Shown piece after piece: positions 6,617 to 9,178 of a DNA stretch of 9,178 nucleotides. The stretch lies in contig PMZS01000014.1 of the NCBI GenBank assembly GCA_003170115.1, positions 1-9,178 on the forward strand, given 5' to 3'. Numbering within the stretch: position 1 is the stretch's first letter; each line of letters begins with the position of its first letter. The notes below the pieces were generated by a model. The model ran no database searches. It saw only the letters and a list, made by a program, of their open reading frames with translations, and was not told where the DNA came from. The translations under genes and the position numbers were made by a program. The DNA comes from Spirochaetaceae bacterium (lineage in GTDB: Bacteria; Spirochaetota; Spirochaetia; SZUA-6; Fen-1364).

Positions 6617-7945
6617 TTATGGCCTTGATGAGAGTTCAGCACAGCAGTACTTGAACTTTCGGCCGCTGCCGCAGGGGCAGGGATCGTTGCGCCCTGCCGT
6701 TGTGAATCGACGCCGCGCCTCTTCCTGTCGGATCCCTTCCATGATCTTCGCTGGAGCGATCCCGACTTCGAGCATCCTGGCCATAGCCTGCATGCGCGGT
6801 TCAATATGCGCAAAGAAACCGCGGTACGCCTCACAGAGATAGTTGAGGCCAGGCTCTCCATCGACCGAGCGCACGAATCGATGCTTGGGGCATCCACCGT
6901 TGCATGCAAAACGCATTCTGCATCGAAGACACTGTCGGGGGAGACCCTCTTGCTTCGCCGCGCCGAAGCGTGCCTGGGCAGGCGCATGTACAAGCTCACC
7001 TAGCGACGTCTCAAGGATGTTGCCCAGCCGATAGGCTGGATAGACGAAATGGTCGCAGCTGAACAAGTCCCCCGTATGCTCGAGAACGAGCTGGTCGCCG
7101 CATTGCTCCGAGAACACGCACAGCCCCGCTCCAATTCCGCACCAGGACCGGAGGGCGCCATCGAACAGTTGGACGAATACGCGGCCTACATCTCGACTGA
7201 CCCATCGGTCGAAAATCGAGCATAGGAACTCACGGTACAGGCGCGGTTGAACGCTCCATGACGCAACGTGGGTCGGCACCCTGGAGTCCTCGGGATCGCT
7301 AGGAGGACCCGCCAGTGACAGGACCTCCCCCTTTCGCCGAACCAATATCCGCTCAACAAGCGGGATGAATTGCTGGAATCCTGATCCGATCTCACGAAGG
7401 AACTCGTATACTGCAACCGGATACATTACGTTATGCCGGTTGACGACCGTCAGCGTGTTGAATGCCACGCCGGCCCTCTTCATCAACGCGATCGACCGCA
7501 GCACCCTGTCCGCAGTGGGAGCACCGCCACGGGTACGGCGATAGCAATCATGAATCTCGGGAGGGCCGTCAATACTGATCCCGACGAGGAACCGGTGTTC
7601 GGCGAGAAAGGCACACCAGCGCTCGTCCAGAAGTATCCCATTCGTTTGGATCGCATTGCGGATCGTCCTACCCCCGGCATACCTTGTCTGCAACTCGACT
7701 GCCGAGCGAAGAAAATCCAGTCCGATCAATGTCGGTTCGCCACCTTGCCAGATGAACGTAACTTCACCAGACGAGCCGTCCGCGAGGTACTGCCGCGTAA
7801 AGGATTCAAGGACATCTTCGCTCATCCTCAGGGTGTCCCTGCCAGGGAATAGCGACCACTTCTCTAGGTAGAAGCAGTACTCACAGTCGAGATTACAGGT
7901 GGGCCCGACTGGCTTCAACATGACGGTGTAGGGGCGCTTGTCCAT
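6617..7945 (-). CDS. Radical SAM/SPASM enzyme, anaerobic sulfatase-maturase type, with C-terminal SEC-C motif
   Basis: A 442-residue radical SAM enzyme closely resembling anaerobic sulfatase-maturating enzymes (anSME), which oxidise an active-site Cys or Ser of sulfatases to formylglycine. Seen: C17-x3-C21-x2-C24 for the radical SAM cluster, WQGGEPTLIGLDF (66-78), VGISIDGP (121-128), and a SPASM region whose cysteines C276, C282, C297, C339, C342, C348, C352 and C371 follow almost exactly the spacing that binds the two auxiliary clusters in the Clostridium perfringens enzyme. D298, next to C297, matches its proposed catalytic base. Residues 419-435 add a SEC-C zinc motif, GRNDPCPCGSGRKFKYCC, beyond the usual end of an anSME. 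The only sulfatase-like gene in the window lacks the standard target motif, so its client may lie elsewhere, or the enzyme may modify another peptide. It is convergent with the permease gene. The ATG at 7945 has only a weak upstream AAGG. Confidence 0.9.
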   Translation of the reverse strand: MDKRPYTVMLKPVGPTCNLDCEYCFYLEKWSLFPGRDTLRMSEDVLESFTRQYLADGSSGEVTFIWQGGEPTLIGLDFLRSAVELQTRYAGGRTIRNAIQTNGILLDERWCAFLAEHRFLVGISIDGPPEIHDCYRRTRGGAPTADRVLRSIALMKRAGVAFNTLTVVNRHNVMYPVAVYEFLREIGSGFQQFIPLVERILVRRKGEVLSLAGPPSDPEDSRVPTHVASWSVQPRLYREFLCSIFDRWVSRDVGRVFVQLFDGALRSWCGIGAGLCVFSEQCGDQLVLEHTGDLFSCDHFVYPAYRLGNILETSLGELVHAPAQARFGAAKQEGLPRQCLRCRMRFACNGGCPKHRFVRSVDGEPGLNYLCEAYRGFFAHIEPRMQAMARMLEVGIAPAKIMEGIRQEEARRRFTTAGRNDPCPCGSGRKFKYCCAELSSRP

Positions 7946-8034
7946 GTCTGCAGCGACCTTAGCGCCCCTCCTCGCCGGCGGTCAAGCTTATCAGTCCGAA
8001 AACCCTGCCAGTCGCATCGCTCGAGCTAGTGAAA

Positions 8035-8127
8035 ATGAAGTGACCGCCTCCTTCGTATGTAGCTCTACGCTACCTTCTCCCGATCGTAGCGCAATCTACG
8101 ATTCTACGATCGGGGCGGTCACTTCAT
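8035..8127. mobile_element. 93-bp MITE-like element with terminal inverted repeats
   Basis: Both ends read inward as ATGAAGTGACCGCC, a perfect 14-base match, and the similarity continues to 23 bases with 20 identical (8035-8057 against 8105-8127, ending in TCGTA on both sides). One base in from each end the element reads TG...CA, like the ends of several insertion sequences, including IS3-type elements. It has no coding capacity, and the flanks show no obvious target duplication. A non-autonomous insertion-sequence derivative is the best reading; a palindromic regulatory element is the alternative. Confidence 0.6.
8079..8114. repeat. Internal hairpin with tandem 8-mer
   Basis: CCCGATCGTAG (8079-8089) and CTACGATCGGG (8104-8114) form a perfect 11-bp stem with a 14-base loop. 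The loop and right arm contain the tandem repeat TCTACGAT twice (8095-8110). The left arm can pair instead with CGCTAC at 8068-8073. There is no T-run after it on either strand, so it is not a typical terminator. Confidence 0.75.
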
Positions 8128-8248
8128 CATGAGTATGACATGCCCCCCACGTTGATCGACAGCATGATGCGCTGGAAAGCCTTGATTGCAACCCCTCCTC
8201 AAGCCAAAACTGTTTAAGAGGAAGATTTTGAGCGCCCGTCGCCTTACT

Positions 8249-8269
8249 GCTTCCGGGCGGCCCGAAAGC
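8249..8269. repeat. GC-rich inverted repeat downstream of the nucleotidyltransferase gene
   Basis: Two 10-base arms around a single central base, pairing at 9 of 10 positions with one possible G-U; the core is CGGGC-G-GCCCG. It lies 66 bases past the stop of the nucleotidyltransferase gene on the minus strand. Neither side has a T-run, so a rho-independent terminator is not supported; it may be a REP-like palindrome or an RNA 3'-end stabiliser. Confidence 0.5.
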
Positions 8270-8334
8270 GGGTGCTGCCGTCGCTGGCCACCCACCGCGA
8301 GTGATCGGGATCTACTGAGATCTGAGCGGAGAAT

Positions 8335-8946
8335 TCAAATCCCTCTTGGGTTTTTGCTTCTTGAGGCCCGCACTGCGGTCTCATACGCTTTCATACAATG
8401 TTCTCGTATGGCTGGATCATAGCTCTGAATGACTTCCTTCGAAAACCTCGCAAGATTCCTGTTGATGAGCTCGTATACATCGCTGCGATCCTTTGAAGCA
8501 ACATCTTCACCCTGTTCATGAAGTTTATCAAAATAGACAGCTGCCTTTAATTGCACGAGGGCATGCAGGCCGATGAAGCAGGCCCCCAACTCCTGATCGT
8601 ACTCCCCTACTTTTCGGGGATCTGGCATTCCGATGAGCATTTTCCAATCATCATCAGCGAAAAGGATGTCAATCGTTACCCCTGTCTTTTTGTCCACGCA
8701 GTTTTCGGGCCCCTCGCTGGAGATCTCGCCTTCTAATGGCAACAATTTGCGCCAGTCCGTCTGAAACGTCAGAATATCGACGTCCATAGTAGTGCGAGCA
8801 TAGCCATTGCGAATAACGGCCATTCCGCCAACAACGCAGTACGGTAACTCCCGAGCACTGCTCAGAGCATGGAAGCGGCGGACTACCTCCATCAGGGGAG
8901 AATTTCGCATATTGCCGTTGAGTTGAAGTATTTCCGCCGCTGTCAT
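8335..8946 (-). CDS. Nucleotidyltransferase-fold protein (MNT/AbiEii-like)
   Basis: A 203-residue protein with the signature of minimal nucleotidyltransferases: VVGGMAVIRNGYARTTMDVDIL (about 39-60), combining the GG motif with the two catalytic aspartates of T-x-D-x-D, and a third acidic residue in VTIDILFADD (about 90-99). Relatives occur as antitoxins or toxins in MNT/HEPN-type and AbiEii-type systems, and as stand-alone genes. The C-terminal half is helical-looking and not otherwise recognised. No HEPN or other partner is visible beside it in this window. The start at ATG 8946 is chosen because GGAG lies 8 bases upstream; a GTG at 8955 is the alternative. It lies between a tRNA 3' end and a MITE-like repeat, and its base composition is more AT-rich than that of the sulfur genes, which suggests acquisition by transfer. 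Fold assignment is good; function is unknown. Confidence 0.75.
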   Translation of the reverse strand: MTAAEILQLNGNMRNSPLMEVVRRFHALSSARELPYCVVGGMAVIRNGYARTTMDVDILTFQTDWRKLLPLEGEISSEGPENCVDKKTGVTIDILFADDDWKMLIGMPDPRKVGEYDQELGACFIGLHALVQLKAAVYFDKLHEQGEDVASKDRSDVYELINRNLARFSKEVIQSYDPAIREHCMKAYETAVRASRSKNPRGI

Positions 8947-8978
8947 CCCCTGCACTCCGTGTTCTGATCTTCTCTTTG

Positions 8979-8984
8979 ATTATA
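8979..8984 (-). promoter_or_regulatory. -10 box of the nucleotidyltransferase gene
   Basis: A perfect TATAAT on the minus strand, 32 bases ahead of the ATG at 8946. The best -35 candidate, TGATTC at 18 bases spacing, is weak. Placement fits a short leader of about 25 bases for this single gene. Confidence 0.55.
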
Positions 8985-9156
8985 CCATGAGGACGGCAGA
9001 TCGAATCATGGCCGCGGCACCCGAGATAGCCATTGCCAGCTTGGAGGGCTGGAGTTCTATAATGTGTCCTTGCAGCAGTTTGAAAGATAAGCCAGCATTT
9101 GCTAAACGAGAGGGTCGCGCATAATGTCATACTAATTACTTATTAATAAACAATTT

Positions 9157-9178
9157 AGCGAGCGAGGAGAATCGAACT
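9157..9178 (-). tRNA. 3' end of a tRNA, probably tRNA-Gly, cut by the window edge
   Basis: On the minus strand the edge reads AG-TTCGATT-CTCCT-CGCTCGC-T: a standard seven-base T-loop beginning TTCGA, a five-base 3' T-stem strand whose last two 5' partners are visible, a seven-base acceptor strand, and a U discriminator. The acceptor would pair with GCGAGCG beyond the window. U as discriminator with this acceptor is typical of bacterial tRNA-Gly. CCA is not encoded; AAA follows. Only 22 bases are visible, so identity is tentative. The bases 8985-9156 between this and the next gene are AT-rich near the tRNA, include the palindrome TTATTAATAA (9140-9149), and show no supported gene. Confidence 0.6.

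Larger units (their letters stand above)
7946..8334. other. Gene-free stretch containing a MITE-like element and a GC hairpin
   Basis: These 389 bases lie between two minus-strand genes. They hold the inverted-repeat element at 8035-8127 and the hairpin at 8249-8269. The reading frames here show no recognisable protein and no supported start. No clear promoter for the radical SAM gene could be picked out. Confidence 0.6.

Noticed and set aside
8095..8110. Tandem TCTACGAT as the start of a CRISPR or tandem-repeat array
   Set aside because: Only two 8-base copies and no spacers.
8079..8127. Hairpins as a rho-independent terminator
   Set aside because: Stable stems are present but neither strand has the following T-run; the terminal-repeat structure explains them better.
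8669..9130. A 153-codon minus-strand frame upstream of and overlapping the nucleotidyltransferase gene
   Set aside because: No ribosome site, no family resemblance, and its second half is the shifted frame of the nucleotidyltransferase gene.

Overview
The window is bacterial, GC-rich over most of its length and gene-dense, with AT-rich sequence at the right edge. It looks like a catabolic/regulatory locus built around sulfur chemistry. The gene set (sulfatase-like enzyme, anaerobic sulfatase-maturase homologue, LacI plus PocR-AraC regulators) resembles what is found in sulfatase-rich environmental bacteria such as the PVC superphylum or Armatimonadota. No phylogenetic marker is present, so this placement is weak.

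Layout. A five-gene minus-strand operon reads leftwards from a promoter near 5477: an AraC regulator with a PocR sensor domain (4407-5399), a LacI regulator (3341-4378), a DegT-type PLP aminotransferase (2005-3198), a sulfatase-superfamily hydrolase (714-1994) and ATP sulfurylase, sat, which starts inside the sulfatase gene at 724 and runs off the left edge. The promoter has a perfect TTGACA -35 box. Its -10 box and expected start site are covered by an 18-bp perfect palindrome almost identical to the idealised lac operator, so the LacI protein encoded two genes in probably represses its own operon. A TauE/SafE-type permease (5591-6478) is transcribed divergently to the right. Converging on it from the right is a radical SAM/SPASM enzyme of the anaerobic sulfatase-maturase type with a C-terminal SEC-C zinc motif (6617-7945).

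The right end looks like accessory DNA: a 93-bp element bounded by 23-bp imperfect terminal inverted repeats (MITE-like, 8035-8127), a GC hairpin at 8249-8269, a solitary nucleotidyltransferase-fold gene (8335-8946), and at the very edge the 3' end of a tRNA, best guess tRNA-Gly, on the minus strand (9157 onward). tRNA 3' ends are common integration sites, which fits an island boundary here.

Working model (inference): the sulfatase-like enzyme would release sulfate or a related oxyanion from an organic substrate, the aminotransferase would act on the carbon skeleton, ATP sulfurylase would activate the sulfate to APS, and the permease could export sulfite or a sulfonate. The main puzzle is that the sulfatase lacks the canonical C/S-x-P-x-R motif that sulfatase-maturing enzymes modify, although a maturase homologue is encoded about 5 kb away.
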